A stretch of 64,000 nt of DNA from Typhlomys cinereus (lineage: Eukaryota; Chordata; Mammalia; Rodentia; Platacanthomyidae): NCBI GenBank assembly GCA_023101885.1, contig JALPQD010000160.1:2947188-3011187 (forward strand). The letters are read 5' to 3'. Within the stretch, counting starts at the first letter, position 1. Every line of letters begins with the position of its first letter. The notes below the pieces were generated by a model, which had not been told where the DNA came from, did not search any database, and saw nothing but the letters and a program-made list of their open reading frames with translations. Below, one piece after another: positions 20,761 through 31,183 of the stretch. The position numbers were made by a program, and so were the translations under genes.

Positions 20761-21975
20761 TTAATTGAGATAATCAGAACAAGCTGTTTGCCATTTTATG
20801 TTAGAATGAATGCTTCTTTATTTGTTGTTTAGTTAATGGGACAATAATTTAGAATGAGTCCCATCCTGAAATGGAATTCTTCCTCTTCGGATAAGTATTG
20901 CTATCTTGTCTAAGTATGTTTATAATTTCTTTACAGTTCTATTAGCGGGGGAGAAGCCATTTTAAGATGGCTCCATATCACAGCATATGGAGAATGAAGG
21001 GATGGTAAAATAATAAGTTTGGATAAATCAAATCGATCTAAATGAGTATCTTGTATATGCTGTTCTATAATTATAATTCCCGACGGGCTGCATCAATAAG
21101 TTGTCTGGAACTATTTAATTCTGGGGAGCCTCTTAAAGTAGCAAACAGATTACTCAGTGGTTAAGAATATTTAATGAAGGTCTTAGTCAATTAATGTCAT
21201 CCAATAATTTTTGAAAATCATTTAGTGTGCTTAAGTGATCAAGTCTTATTTGTATTTTTTGAGGCCAAACCTGAGTTTTAGTAACTTTATATCCCAGATA
21301 TTGTATAGGAAATGTTTTTTTGTATTTTATCTATTGCTATCTATAAACAAAATTGAGGCAATAGCTGATGCTCTTGTTGAAATAAGTTCTCAAGTTCGTC
21401 TCATTATCCATGAAGAAGAGAATATCTCTTAATGGCTGTAGTGCTTTGTCTACAGAGTATTGACACATTGTTGGACTATTTAACAAACCTCAGGGCACTG
21501 TCTTTGATTGATAGGATAAGAAGGGCTGTGTAAATTAACAGATGGAGCAGTGAATGCAAATTTCATTTTGTCTTTTGGATCAAGAGGAATTGTATAAAAC
21601 CAATCTTTTAAATCTGTAACTATTATAGGCCAGTCCTTAGATGGCATTGTAGATAAAGGAAGACCAGGTTGTAATGTCCCCATAGGGAGAATTTTTTATT
21701 TTTCATAAATCAGTTAATAATCTCCATTTTCCTGATTTCTTTTGTATTATAAATATTGGAGAATTCCATAGATTCCTCTATCTGATTAACTGATAACAAT
21801 TCTTTTATTAATTTATTAGCTTCTTGTAATTTATATTGAAGAAGGGTCCACTGTGCTACCAGTAGAGGTTCTTCATTTTTCCAATGTAATGGGAGATGCT
21901 TGATTTGAGCGATGGCCACTAATCTAAATTTGGATGTAACATTGGTTGAATATTAGCTTTGATGCCTTTATTATT
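20761..21975 (-). pseudogene. Decayed retroviral reverse transcriptase (pol)
   Basis: Betaretrovirus-like RT signatures run from high to low coordinates: LPLHWKNEEPLLVAQW near 21870, then GTLQPGLPLSTMP and WPIIVTDLKDWFYTIPL (about 21590-21683), and [14 protein letters not shown] further down (about 21190-21240). Several stops and frameshifts interrupt it. At the position expected for the YxDD active-site motif (about 21390-21420) the sequence is damaged, and I find no intact motif. Confidence 0.85.
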
Positions 21976-22335
21976 TTTTTCCAAGTCCATTAACAAAATC
22001 ATACCCTGTATTAGCCATTGTTTGTTTAGCCTGAGAGGATATAGTTGGGATCGTGATTGAAGCTCCCCATCGCATTAGTAAGTCTCTTCCCCACAACTTT
22101 AAAGCTATATTAGTGACATGAGGCCGTAAATGAGCCGAATGACTTCTGGCCCTGTAACTTCATCATTTGGGTACTTTGAAAAATCTCATTTAAAGATCCA
22201 ACCCCTGAAAATGAGAAGGCGGCCAGTATTTCTTTGCTATTGTAGAGATAACTGCTCCTGAGTCTATTAAGCCTGTAAAAATTAAATCTTTAATGGTAAC
22301 CTTCACAGTGGGTTTGTCTGTTGATGACGCAGAGA
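21976..22335 (-). pseudogene. Decayed retroviral protease with G-patch
   Basis: The aspartic protease motif LIDSGA is at 22254-22271, followed by the remnant of the second half of the fold (GRDLLMRWGA) and a G-patch-like MANTGYDFVNGLGKK (about 21979-22018). Protease fused to a G-patch is typical of betaretroviruses and related class II ERVs, which supports the class assignment. Stops are present. Upstream gag sequence is not visible. Confidence 0.82.
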
Positions 22336-22500
22336 CAGGAGGATCAGCCTACCTGGAATACACACAGCAGCATAAACAGGATCCTGCTCTAATAGAGTGG
22401 AAGAAGATCACCTCTACACGATGCCATGGTGTTCTCTGCCACACTCTTGCATCCACTGTGCTCACATACGGCACGCCTATACAATAATAAAATTAAAATA
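22336..22500. repeat. SINE-like fragment at the truncated edge of the ERV
   Basis: GCAGAGACAGGAGGATCAGC resembles a B1 body, and the piece ends in AATAATAAAATTAAA. It replaces the retroviral sequence expected upstream of the protease. Confidence 0.45.
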
Positions 22501-22539
22501 TATACCAAGGTAAATTTCAAATTTATCAGGAATTTTTTT

Positions 22540-22799
22540 TCTCTTTTGATTTCTTGTGTATGTATGCATGTGAGAGAGTGTGTGTGTGTGTGTGTCCCTG
22601 TGGAGGCCCAAGGGTGACTTCGGGAATCATCCTGGATTGCTTCTATCCTCCTTTTTGCTTTGCTCTGGGATTTCCCAGGCCCTATCCCCCAGGGCCGTCA
22701 TCATTTCCACCTGGCATTTTTAATGTGGGACCTGTGATCCAAATTCAGGACTTTCTGCTTTCAAGCAGAGGCTTAACCCCTGAGCCATCTCTCCAGCCC
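22540..22799 (-). mobile_element. Type B SINE
   Basis: (TG)n, GTCCCTGTGGAGGCCCAAGG, GGGATTTCCCAGGCCCTATC and CCTGAGCCATCTCTCCAGCC. Confidence 0.88.
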
Positions 22800-22964
22800 T
22801 TAAATAGGATTGATTCTTTCTAATAGTACTTTTCCTACTGCTAATGCTTTGGGTAAAATCTAATGGTTAGGTTTCAAATGCCCTGTTACAAATAGGGATA
22901 AAACAAACTTATTCTGTAAGCTTTTTTTTTTTAACTTGGTAAATAATATGAGCTTATTGTTGAA

Positions 22965-23190
22965 AATAAAAAGTTAGTGCCACAGAGACCTGATCCTCCA
23001 CTAGAGCAGAAGATCTAGAGGCAGCCCTGACACTCAGAAGCAGACAGGAGAGGTGGGAGGGAGTGGGATGGATTGATTAAGTGAGGGGGGAGAAGAAGGG
23101 AAGAGAAGAAAGAAGGGGGAAAGGAGTGAAGTAGGGATAAGTACTCAATATGCTTGTAAAACTAGAAAAAATAAATAAAAATTTAAAAGT
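22965..23190 (+). mobile_element. L1 3'-end fragment
   Basis: A purine-rich tract (23080-23130) precedes AGTACTCAATATGCTTGTAA and an A-rich tail. The same ending, inverted, occurs at about 24945-24995, so both belong to one family. Confidence 0.6.
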
Positions 23191-23395
23191 TAGATCTTAG
23201 TTTTATGTCGGTGTGTTTAACCTAAGAGAATTTTAGTGACCTTTAACTATAGTGTACTTATATGTAACGTTTTATCTTCTACAAATTTTTTTTTGACTTA
23301 CTGGGATCTTTTTTGTCCATGTCCTTTTTCATTTTAGGACAGATTTTGCTTTTAGGACCAATCCATATTTTATATTTAGATACAAAACAACTTGG

Positions 23396-23640
23396 GGCTG
23401 GAGAGATGATTCAAAGATCAAAAGTCTATCTTGAAAGCAGAAGGACCTGAGTTCAGACCTCAGATCCCATGTAAAAACACCAGGCATAAATGATAGCAAT
23501 CTGCACTTGTGGCCCTGGAAGGCAGAGCCTAGGAAATCCCAGAGTGAAGCAAAAAAGAGGTAGAAGCAATCCAAGATGACTCCCAAAGTCACCCCTCCAT
23601 AGGCCCCTCACACACACACAGGTGCGTGCGACTCCTTTTT
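23396..23640 (+). mobile_element. Type B SINE
   Basis: GGGGCTGGAGAGATGATTCA head, AAAAACACCAGGCATAAATG, AAATCCCAGAGTGAAGC, and a short CA tail. Confidence 0.88.
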
Positions 23641-23748
23641 TAAAAAATTAAATTTTTATACTTGCAATTTTGTTTATCTTTGTCATATTTGATGGTTCCT
23701 TTCTGTCTTTTTCTTTACAAAATTTCTGAGCTTAGAAAAGTTATTTTC

Positions 23749-23987
23749 GGGGCTGGAGAGGTGGCTCAGCGGTTAAGCCTCTGCCTTGCAGGTGGAAGGT
23801 CCTGAGTTCGGATCCTAGACCCCACGTATAGATGCCAGGCGGAAGCGGGGAAGGGGGGTGGCCTGCGTTTCTGGTCCTGGTAGGGCGGAATGTTCCCGAA
23901 TTTGCCTGTGTTCTAACAAACCCATACATACACACACAGAGCACATATGCATGCACAATTGAATAAATAAGAAAAAATTAAAAAAAG
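23749..23987 (+). mobile_element. Type A SINE, internally deleted, first of an opposed pair
   Basis: Head GGGGCTGGAGAGGTGGCTCA. The body jumps from TGGTAGGGCGGAAT to GTTCCCGAATTTGCC, missing about 60 bp. It lies between copies 1 and 2 of the target AAAGTTATTTTC. Confidence 0.92.
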
Positions 23988-23999
23988 AAAGTTATTTTC

Positions 24000-24283
24000 T
24001 TTTTTGTTTATTATTTATTAACTGTGTGCCTGGTGTGTGTTGCGTGCGCACGTGTATGTGTCTGGTGGTGTGTAGAACCACGGACGAATTGCGCGAACCC
24101 CATGGACGCCGTTCATCCACCTCCTCCTGCCCCTGGGATTCACAGGCTCCGCCCTAACCAGAACCAGAAGCACAGGGCCGCCCCCGCTTTCCGCCTGGGC
24201 GTCTATACTGATCTCTGATCCGAACTCTGGACCTTCCCCTGCAAGCATAAGAGGCCTTAACCCCTAGCCACCTCTCCAGCCCC
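24000..24283 (-). mobile_element. Type A SINE, second of an opposed pair
   Basis: Antisense copy with CACGGACGAATTGCGCGAAC and CTAGCCACCTCTCCAGCCCC. It lies between copies 2 and 3 of the target AAAGTTATTTTC. Confidence 0.92.
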
Positions 24284-24655
24284 AAAAGTTATTTTCTTAA
24301 AAAGTATTTTAATGAAAAACTTGGGAGTTACATTTGAAATACAGAAGAAATGGACATTGTATCTTAAATATGTAACAATAATAACAGACACATTATGTTA
24401 ATAATAGTCCTATTGATATTTTTGTTTCCTAAAAGGGAAATTCAGTTTGTTAGGTTGTTGGAGTCCTATGAATTAAAAGTAATTTGCACAAAGTTTATGT
24501 GAGCGCGTATGAGTCAGATTGAATCAAGTGTGGCAGGAGGCACTTTATTCTCTGAACACACCATGTGGTGTGTGTCCAAAAGCAGCATACACTACTGATA
24601 GTCTTAAAATGATATCCTTTGCCTGAAATTTCAGTTTGAGTCAAGAATTAGGCCA

Positions 24656-24800
24656 GATGTGTGGTGCCCACCCATGATCCCAGCACTGTAAGGCAGAGAC
24701 AGGAGGATTGCCACAATTTTTAAGCCAACCTTCTCTACATAGAGATTCCAGGACATTCTTGGATTCTGTGTTAAAAAAAAAACAAAAACAAAAAAACAAG
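24656..24800 (+). mobile_element. B1-type SINE
   Basis: GTGGTGCCCACCCATGATCC, CAGCACTGTAAGGCAGAGAC, AGGAGGATTGCC and an A-rich tail. Confidence 0.75.
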
Positions 24801-24944
24801 ATAAGGACCAATCAGTAGTGATACAGTGTGGCTATTCAGTAGATATGGTCAGCAAAACAGGAAGGACTTAAATTTGAGGCCCTGGGAATGTAGTATTTTA
24901 CATATGTGGCTCACAAAGATGACCTTTTTTGTTTGTTAGCTTTT

Positions 24945-25040
24945 TTAATTAATTTTTTTCTACTTTTACAAGCATATTGAGTATTCATCCCAGCTGTCCT
25001 ACCTCGCCCCTTTCTCCCCTCCCCTCCCTTCTCTTATTCA
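24945..25040 (-). mobile_element. L1 3'-end fragment, antisense
   Basis: TACAAGCATATTGAGTATTC followed by a pyrimidine-rich tract is the inverse of the tail at 22965-23190. Confidence 0.6.
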
Positions 25041-25044
25041 CTGT

Positions 25045-25279
25045 TCGTTTGGTTTTTACGTGTGGGGGGGGCATGGGGCAGGCGTACATGTGTGCAGGCA
25101 TGTGTAAGAGTGCCCTTGAGATGCTCTTCTACCTCATTACATTTCTCTGGGGTTCCCAGGCTCTGGCCTCCAGGGCTGGAATTACAGGCTGCTGCCATTC
25201 CACCCTTTATTTTCATGTGGGATTCAGGTCCTTTTGCTTTGGAGTCAAAGGCTTAATCTCGGAGCCATTTCTCCAGCCC
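25045..25279 (-). mobile_element. Type B SINE
   Basis: GATGCTCTTCTACCTCATTA, GGGGTTCCCAGGCTCTGGCC and GGAGCCATTTCTCCAGCCC. Its head abuts the poly(A) of the MTX1 retrocopy. Confidence 0.8.
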
Positions 25280-25281
25280 TA

Positions 25282-25892
25282 TTTTTTTTTTTTCCTAGTC
25301 AGTATGAGCAACTTTATTCTTGGGGAGTCGTACACTCCATTTCTGTCTGTCTAACGATGGAGAGGCCAGGAGGCCTCTGGAATGCCTGACAGTAGAACAA
25401 TCAGTCTTAGGGCAGTACACTCCATTCCTCTTCATCCTCCCCAGTCATGCCTGGCTGTCTGGGGGCTGAGCAGGCATTATCTGTTGGATAGAAATGATGC
25501 CACTGAGCAAGGACTAGACCACCGTAGCTGCCAACCCTGCCAACACAGATAGGATCTGGTTCTGGCGCCTGTGTGGCTCCTCATCAGTCTCTGGGTCTGC
25601 TGGTGTCTGGCGTGGGGGTGGCGCCCCAGTTGCAGGCAAGGAAGGAAGGGAGGGAAGCAGGAGCAGTTCCCGGATCTCATGTTCTCCAGGGCTGCCCTTG
25701 CCCACCTGCCCTTACTCCATCGCAGGGAAAGTAGGAGCTGAGGACGTGGGTACAATAGGTGGACTGCAGTCCTTGCAGGTGCACCTGCAGCTTCGCCTAC
25801 ATCAGCAGGGCCAAGTGGCTAAAGACAGGTGTCCAGGGAGGCAGGGGCATCTCTACAGAACTTCGAGAGCCCAGGCGCCGAGAGAAGGGGTG
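25282..25892 (-). pseudogene. MTX1: MTX1 (metaxin 1) processed pseudogene, 5'-truncated, apparently with one retained intron
   Basis: Metaxin 1 is a tail-anchored outer mitochondrial membrane protein that acts in protein import. On the - strand the copy reads from a decayed RRLGSR..KF segment through AKLQVHLQGLQSTYCTH, SSYFPCDG, then PPRQTPADPETDEEPHRRQN and QILSVLAGLAATVV (the tail-anchor helix), and ends with GEDEEE-like codons, a short 3' UTR, AATAAA (25313-25318 in reverse) and a poly(A) run at 25282-25293. That is a retrocopy signature. Stop codons and frameshifts break the frame. Between CDG and PPRQTP lie about 86 extra bases (25630-25715) that start GTAAGG and resemble a short unspliced intron. 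The parent was recognised from recalled metaxin C-terminal sequence. Confidence 0.85.
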
Positions 25893-26024
25893 AGTTTCTT
25901 CACTCCTTTTTCTTTCATCCTTGAGCCTCCTCCCCAGCCCTTTGCTATAAATTTTGAATGCTGTCTGATGACATCTGTAGCTTTTGGTTGTGAGTTAGCA
26001 GTCTTGTTAAGAGTACAATTCCAG

Positions 26025-26297
26025 GGGCTGGAGAGGTAGCTCAGGGGTTAAGCCTCTGCCTTGCAGGCGGAAGGTCCTGAGTTCAGATCCAGACCCCATG
26101 TATAGACGCCGGGTGGAAGTGGGGCGGCCTGCGTTTCTGGTCCTGGTAGGGCGGAGCCTGTGAATCCGGGGGCAGAATAAACAAGGAGGAGGTGGAGGCG
26201 GTCCATGGTAGTTCCCGAATTCATCCGTGGTTCTGTACACACACGTGCGCACACACACACACACACAATTGAATACATAATAACAACAAAAAAAGAA
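26025..26297 (+). mobile_element. Type A SINE with TSD
   Basis: GGGGCTGGAGAGGTAGCTCA head to an ACACAATTGAATACATAATA tail. TSD TACAATTCCAG at 26014-26024 and 26298-26308. Confidence 0.95.
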
Positions 26298-26569
26298 TAC
26301 AATTCCAGAGATTTTACCTGGTAGCCAAAAGTCAGGTTGACACTGAAGATAACCCAAGATAATTATCTCTGGATCTGTAATACTCCAACTTTCTATAATC
26401 ACAACATTCAAATTAGTCAGCCTACTTTGTAGAATTTCTCATATATGTGAGGGTTGTGTGTGTGTGTGTGAATTCATATCTCCATACCTTAATTTCAAAA
26501 ATTTCTCTGCATAATTAAACTATAGAATATTTCCAAAGATCTTTATTGAAAACATTTCTAGTCATATAT

Positions 26570-26682
26570 GTCTAGTAATACTGAAATTCCAGTAACTTGG
26601 GGATGGGAGGCTGAGGGTACTGAAAGTCATAGGTCAGCCCAGACTTCAGAGTGAGACCCTGCCCAAAAAACAAAACAAAAAT
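26570..26682 (+). mobile_element. B1-type SINE
   Basis: CAGTAACTTGGGGATGGGAG, GTCAGCCCAGACTTCAGAGT, GAGACCCTGCCC and an A-rich tail. Confidence 0.65.
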
Positions 26683-26796
26683 TCTTTTCTGGAGTTAATT
26701 ATATTTAGAAAGGAGGAAAGTGTTTTTTTTAATGAAAAGGATAGTCGTTTTAAGGATATTTCAAGGGATGAAATGAAGCCTGAATTTAAGAAAAGG

Positions 26797-26965
26797 AAGC
26801 AGGTGGCGAGGTGACTCTGATAGAGGTGTTTGCTGTGTAAGCCTGATGACTGAGTGATCCCTGCAGCCACATAAAGATGAGGGAGAAACCAACTGCACAG
26901 AGTTGTTCTCTGACCCCCACACGTGTACCATGGAAAAGGCACACACACATGTAGAATAATAAGTA
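26797..26965 (+). mobile_element. Type C SINE
   Basis: GGTGGCGAGGTGACTCTGAT head, GTAAGCCTGATGACTGAGTG and TGTTCTCTGACCCCCACACG. Confidence 0.7.
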
Positions 26966-26999
26966 CAAAGCACAGCAATCCTAGCATCAAAGCATGACT

Positions 27000-27800
27000 A
27001 CTGTCAAGAGGCCGCTTATTTCAAGTGGGCATCATGACTTTGAAAATCTGTTACCTCAGGTTCCCTCTCTGTTATCATAACCAGAGCAACGTCTCTTATT
27101 TCAGTGGCTTGGTTTGTGTGACTTAATCACTTAAACTGACAGCCCTGAGGCACGAGAGCAAGCCAAGATGATGGAGAGGGTCACTCATCAAGCCCCCTTA
27201 CTCTGCAGGTGACGACATCAAGGTCTTGTGAAGGTGCAGCACGCGCAAATTCCAGTCACTACTTCCTGCCTCTGAAGGCTCAGAACACTCACGGCTGGTG
27301 CCCTGTAGGCATTCCTTCAACTGGAAACCATGTAAAAGTATGTGCCCTGCCCGTCCCCAAATACGCTGAAGATCAAGTGATGCACATGAAGATGTTTCAA
27401 ATAGCATATTTTGTGCACAGTTGCCACGTGCTACTTATTTCTGGGTCCTTCCCCCTTCCGTTTATGTTCCCCTTCCCCGGGGATTGGAGTGCTTCTTTCC
27501 CAGTGCTTTCTTCAGCTCCCCCTACCCCAGCCCCGCGCCCCATGCCATCTCCTAGATCTTTCCTGGTTCTTGATTAGTCTACATTTTCAAAGTTTTTTTT
27601 AAAATAGATGATGTGCTTCTTATATAGCATTCTTTTGAGAGGCATATTCCCTACATGGGGTCATATGGGCTTTTGGGGGATGTCTAAAGTTCATTTTTTA
27701 CAGAAACAGCTTTGGGTAACTTCAGGGCAGTTGTATTTAAGAGCAGAAGCAGGAGTCTGTGAAATAGGCAGCACTTTTCTTAGAGAATTAAAAAGCAGAG
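27000..27800. other. Intergenic, no supported gene
   Basis: An open stretch at 27209-27577 follows a good-looking acceptor (CCCCCTTACTCTGCAG, ending 27208), but its protein is unfamiliar and proline/serine-rich at the end. I see no partner exon. Confidence 0.4.
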
Positions 27801-27804
27801 TAAA

Positions 27805-28092
27805 GGAGCTGGAGACGTGGCTCAAGGGTTAAGTCTCTACCTTGCAAGCAGAAGGTTCTGAGTTGAGATCCCAGATCCTATTAAAAATGCCAAGTGGAAA
27901 TGGAGGTGACCTGTCCTAGTCCTGGAAAACATAGCTTGGGAAACTCCAGAGCAAAGCAAATAGGAGGTAGAAGCAATCCAGGGTGATTCCTGAAGACTCC
28001 TTTGAGCCTCCACAGGCTCACACAGTGCCCTCTGATACACACACAGGCAGAACATGCAAATAACTAAATAAATAAATATTTTAAAAAAAACC
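27805..28092 (+). mobile_element. Type B SINE
   Basis: GGAGCTGGAGACGTGGCTCA head, GAAACTCCAGAGCAAAGCAA, GAAGCAATCCAGGGTGATTC, and an AATAAATATTTTAAAAAAAA tail. Confidence 0.88.
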
Positions 28093-28323
28093 AGAGTAAA
28101 GAGGTGTTAACTCAAGACAGATCTTCCCTTCCTAGAACTGAAAGTGCTAGAGAACACATTACTTTTGCTGTGTTTCTGGTCTGGCACAGTCAGTTAAAGT
28201 TTGATAAATGGTGCTGTATTTTCCCTGAAACTCTGCCAATCCAGGATAGGAGCTGCGGATCTCCATTAAGTCCTTGACCCCTCAAGTCCTTATCCATTGC
28301 TTCTTCACTAGAACGGAAAGGGC

Positions 28324-28612
28324 TTAGCCCTTTTTTTGAAATATGACACAATTTCCAATTAACTTTGAAGCTATTAGCCACAACCTGAAATCTGCTGCGC
28401 GGTCATTGAAATTCTGGGCCAGAAGCTGTAGATGGCTTCCCGAGAGGGTGGAAGCCAGAGGGAAGCCTGCCAGCCTTGAGCAATCTAAAGCAGGAATCAA
28501 AGTGGGGGGCAGGGTGTGGGGCTGGTTCTCATACAGGATTTGGTTCAACCAGATGCTGAATTGCTGGGAAATGACATGAAGCTTCTTGACTTTGGCAAGA
28601 AGATTCACAGCA
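28324..28612 (-). other. Unidentified open reading stretch, possibly a gene fragment
   Basis: A 94-codon - strand frame (MNLLAKVKKLHVISQQFSIW ...) has balanced composition, unlike the SINE-derived frames, and contains no recognised repeat. It lies between ordinary intergenic sequences; upstream on its strand an ACATACTAG could be a weak acceptor. I do not recognise the protein. It could be a decayed retrocopy, an orphan exon or chance. Confidence 0.25.
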
Positions 28613-28839
28613 TCAGACTAGTATGTTTGTTGGCTTGTTTGCTTGTTTGTTCTGTGACTAACCACTCTGATCCGAGAATCTTTACTTGATGTGGGTATTG
28701 AGAACAGTTTTCATGATTTCTTAGTTCTCTGAGCAGACATTGCCCTGGTTTAGATTTAGAAGTCTGGCACGCCATAGTCCACACCATACCTCTGTGTATT
28801 TGTGTATTTATATAGTGGTTTCTATTCTTCATCTGCTCA

Positions 28840-29270
28840 TATTTTCTATCAAATCTTTCTCTATGAGCCTTTAATCACAGTTTCCTTGTTTGTTAAAGAA
28901 AATAACATCTACCCAATAATACTGCTGTGTAGACTAATAACCAAACTTCTCAAACTTTAGCCAAACTCAACACATACCCACACACAAAGTATTAGAATTA
29001 ATACCATGTGCTAAAACAAAACAAAACATTTGCTAATGTTTGGTAGGTAAGCTGCTACTTTCTTGTAGTTGAATATTTTTTATTTTCTATCACTTTACAT
29101 AAGGAACCTGAACACTTGCAGATTTTAGCCCTGGGAACTTACTCATGGATACCAAGGATGACTATACTTAGAGATATATTTGTTAGCAGAAAGTTAAAGG
29201 CTTCTCCAAAAAAAAATCAGATTTATAAAGCTGTTTTAGTTCTCCTGCAGTGATTTTTTTTTTTTTTTTT
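28840..29270. other. Intergenic, no clear feature
   Basis: A/T-rich. A weak MIR-like segment (CCTTTAATCACAGTTTCCTT, near 28870) is the only hint of a repeat. A T run is at 29257-29272. Confidence 0.4.
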
Positions 29271-29272
29271 TA

Positions 29273-29395
29273 GTATTTTACTTTTAGAGCAGTTCTCAGT
29301 TCACAGAGAAGTCACAGTCTGGAGATCTTCCATCTGTCCTGGCTTTCACACATGCAAAGCCTCTCCATCGTCGGCATCTTCCAAAAGAATAGTAT
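29273..29395. repeat. Ancient L1M fragment
   Basis: TTTAGAGCAGTTCTCAGTTC, ACAGAGAAGTCACAGTCTGG and CACATGCAAAGCCTCTCCAT follow an L1M 3' region. Confidence 0.6.
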
Positions 29396-29929
29396 ATTTC
29401 CACCCTTCCCATCAAGAAGCTTTGGATTCCAGCAACTGGCTTTGATTTGGGCTTTGAGCGTTATACTGGCTCTGGAAAATCCTGACCTTGAGGGTTTTCT
29501 CTGGCCGCCTCCTGTCTGCCTTTGTCACGCACATCCCTTCTCAAGTTCAGGCAGCAGTGGCAGTGAGTGGCCTCAGGAGGGCAGTAAAGACCCAGTTTTG
29601 TGTCACTGACTTGCACAAGTCTCAAACTTAAGATTCTGAAAAGGATTCTGAAGGAGTCTGGGTAGCAGCTGATTCCACTCATCAGTGGCTTTCCAAGCTC
29701 CGACCCTTGAAAGCAGCACATTAACCAGGGATGTCGAAGGAGTTCAAAGACTGCTTCCCAAATCTCTTTCCAACCTATTATTTCTGCCCTAGTTCCCCTC
29801 AGTTGTTCTCTAGTGATTTTGTGAACATTTTACGGGGGAATCGATTTATCACATCTGTGCTATCACAGCTTCATGATTTGCAGATGATTTTTTTTGTTGT
29901 TGTTACCTGACTCCTGTCAGTCTTGAATG

Positions 29930-30080
29930 ACAGAGGGAACGCTATCATTGTCTCTGTTGAAAGGGACTGAGGCTGGAAACAAGTGACTTGTCAAAAGTAC
30001 ACTGAGTTTGTGATGGAACCAGGTCTAAATCAGAGTTCTTTTATTCTAGAGCATTGACTTACTCCTCGTAGCTGTCCGTT
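29930..30080 (+). repeat. MIR element, decayed
   Basis: GGACTGAGGCTGGAAACAAG, GTGACTTGTCAAAAGTACAC and ATGGAACCAGGTCTAAATCA follow MIR order. Confidence 0.6.
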
Positions 30081-30109
30081 GCTTATACTTGTAACTTGAG
30101 TTTTTTTTG

Positions 30110-30190
30110 TTTGGTGATGCTGGGATTCATCAAGCCCAGAACTTTCCACACGCTAAACATGTGCTGTACCATTGAGCTGCACCCCACATC
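30110..30190 (-). mobile_element. ID-type SINE, antisense
   Basis: GATGCTGGGATTCATCAAGC, CACGCTAAACATGTGCTGTA and CCATTGAGCTGCACCCC are the reverse of a tRNA-derived ID element. Confidence 0.7.
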
Positions 30191-30480
30191 TGTAAGCTTA
30201 GCAGAGCACGGCTGATGATCGTCTAGATCCCTGAGTGGGATTCCCTAATCTGAAGGCTGTGACAGAGGGCGTCGCCTAAGCTCCGTTCCTCAGGGATGGA
30301 TGCCATGATTTCTTTCATCTGCCACGATTCAATAACCCAGTGATGTTAAGACAGTGCTCTAGCAAAGACAGCGGTGGCCTTAATGATCCTATTGACAGAG
30401 CCCTTTAACAAGGGCATGCCTTGTTAATGCATCCTAGAAAGTCCATCCTTAGTAGTGAGGGGAAGGTAATGAAATCTAAA

Positions 30481-30482
<2 letters not shown>

Positions 30483-30522
<40 letters not shown>
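30483..30522. repeat. (TA)n microsatellite
   Basis: About 20 TA units followed by TGTATGTATA. Confidence 0.95.
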
Positions 30523-30531
<9 letters not shown>

Positions 30532-30580
30532 ATCTTTGCTTAGAATAAAGTTTACTGAGTCCGCTTAAGAAAATATCAGG

Positions 30581-30801
30581 AGGGGCTGGAGAGGTGGCTC
30601 AGGGGTTAAGCCTCCGCCTTGCAGGCGGAAGGTCTTGAGTTCGGATCCCAGATCCCACGTATAGACGCCAGGCGGAAGTCGGGGGCGGCCTGTGCTTCTG
30701 GTCCTGGTAGGGCGGAGCCTGTGAATCCCGGGGCAGAAGGACGTGGAGGTGTCCATGGTGGTTTGCGAATTCGTCCGTGGTTCTACACATACACATACAC
30801 A

Positions 30802-30840
<39 letters not shown>

Positions 30841-30896
30841 ACGCATATGCACACAGTTGAATAAATAATAATAATAATAAAAAAATTTTAAAAAAA
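30581..30896 (+). mobile_element. Type A SINE, first of a head-to-tail pair
   Basis: Full-length copy with a long CA tract and an ATAATAATAATAAT tail. It lies between target copies 1 (30567-30580) and 2 (30897-30910) of AAGAAAATATCAGG. Confidence 0.95.
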
Positions 30897-30910
30897 AAGA
30901 AAATATCAGG

Positions 30911-31183
30911 GACTGGAGAGGTGGCTCAGGGGTTAAGCCTCTGCCTTGCAGGCGGAAGGTCCTGAGTTCGGATCCTAGACCCCACATATAGACGCCAGGC
31001 GGAAGCCGGGGAGGTCTGCGTTTCTGGTCCTGGTAGGGCGGAGCCTGTGAATCCCGGGGCAGAGTAACAAGGAGGAGGTTCCCAAATTCGTCCGTGGTTC
31101 TACACACACAGACACACACATACATACATACACACGCACACACACTCACAATTGAATAAATAATAATAAAAAAAATTAAAAAA
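30911..31183 (+). mobile_element. Type A SINE, second of a head-to-tail pair
   Basis: Begins GACTGGAGAGGTGGCTCAGG. The body lacks about 18 bp before TTCCCAAATTCGTCCGTGG. It lies between target copies 2 and 3 (AAGAAAATATCAG at 31184-31196). Confidence 0.95.

Noticed and set aside
25477..25755. 92-codon - strand frame in the MTX1 retrocopy taken as a functional gene
   Set aside because: The metaxin-like peptide is split over several phases with stops and frameshifts, so the locus is a pseudogene.
27209..27577. Possible exon after a good polypyrimidine tract and CTGCAG
   Set aside because: No familiar protein and no partner exon; single splice-like motifs are common by chance.
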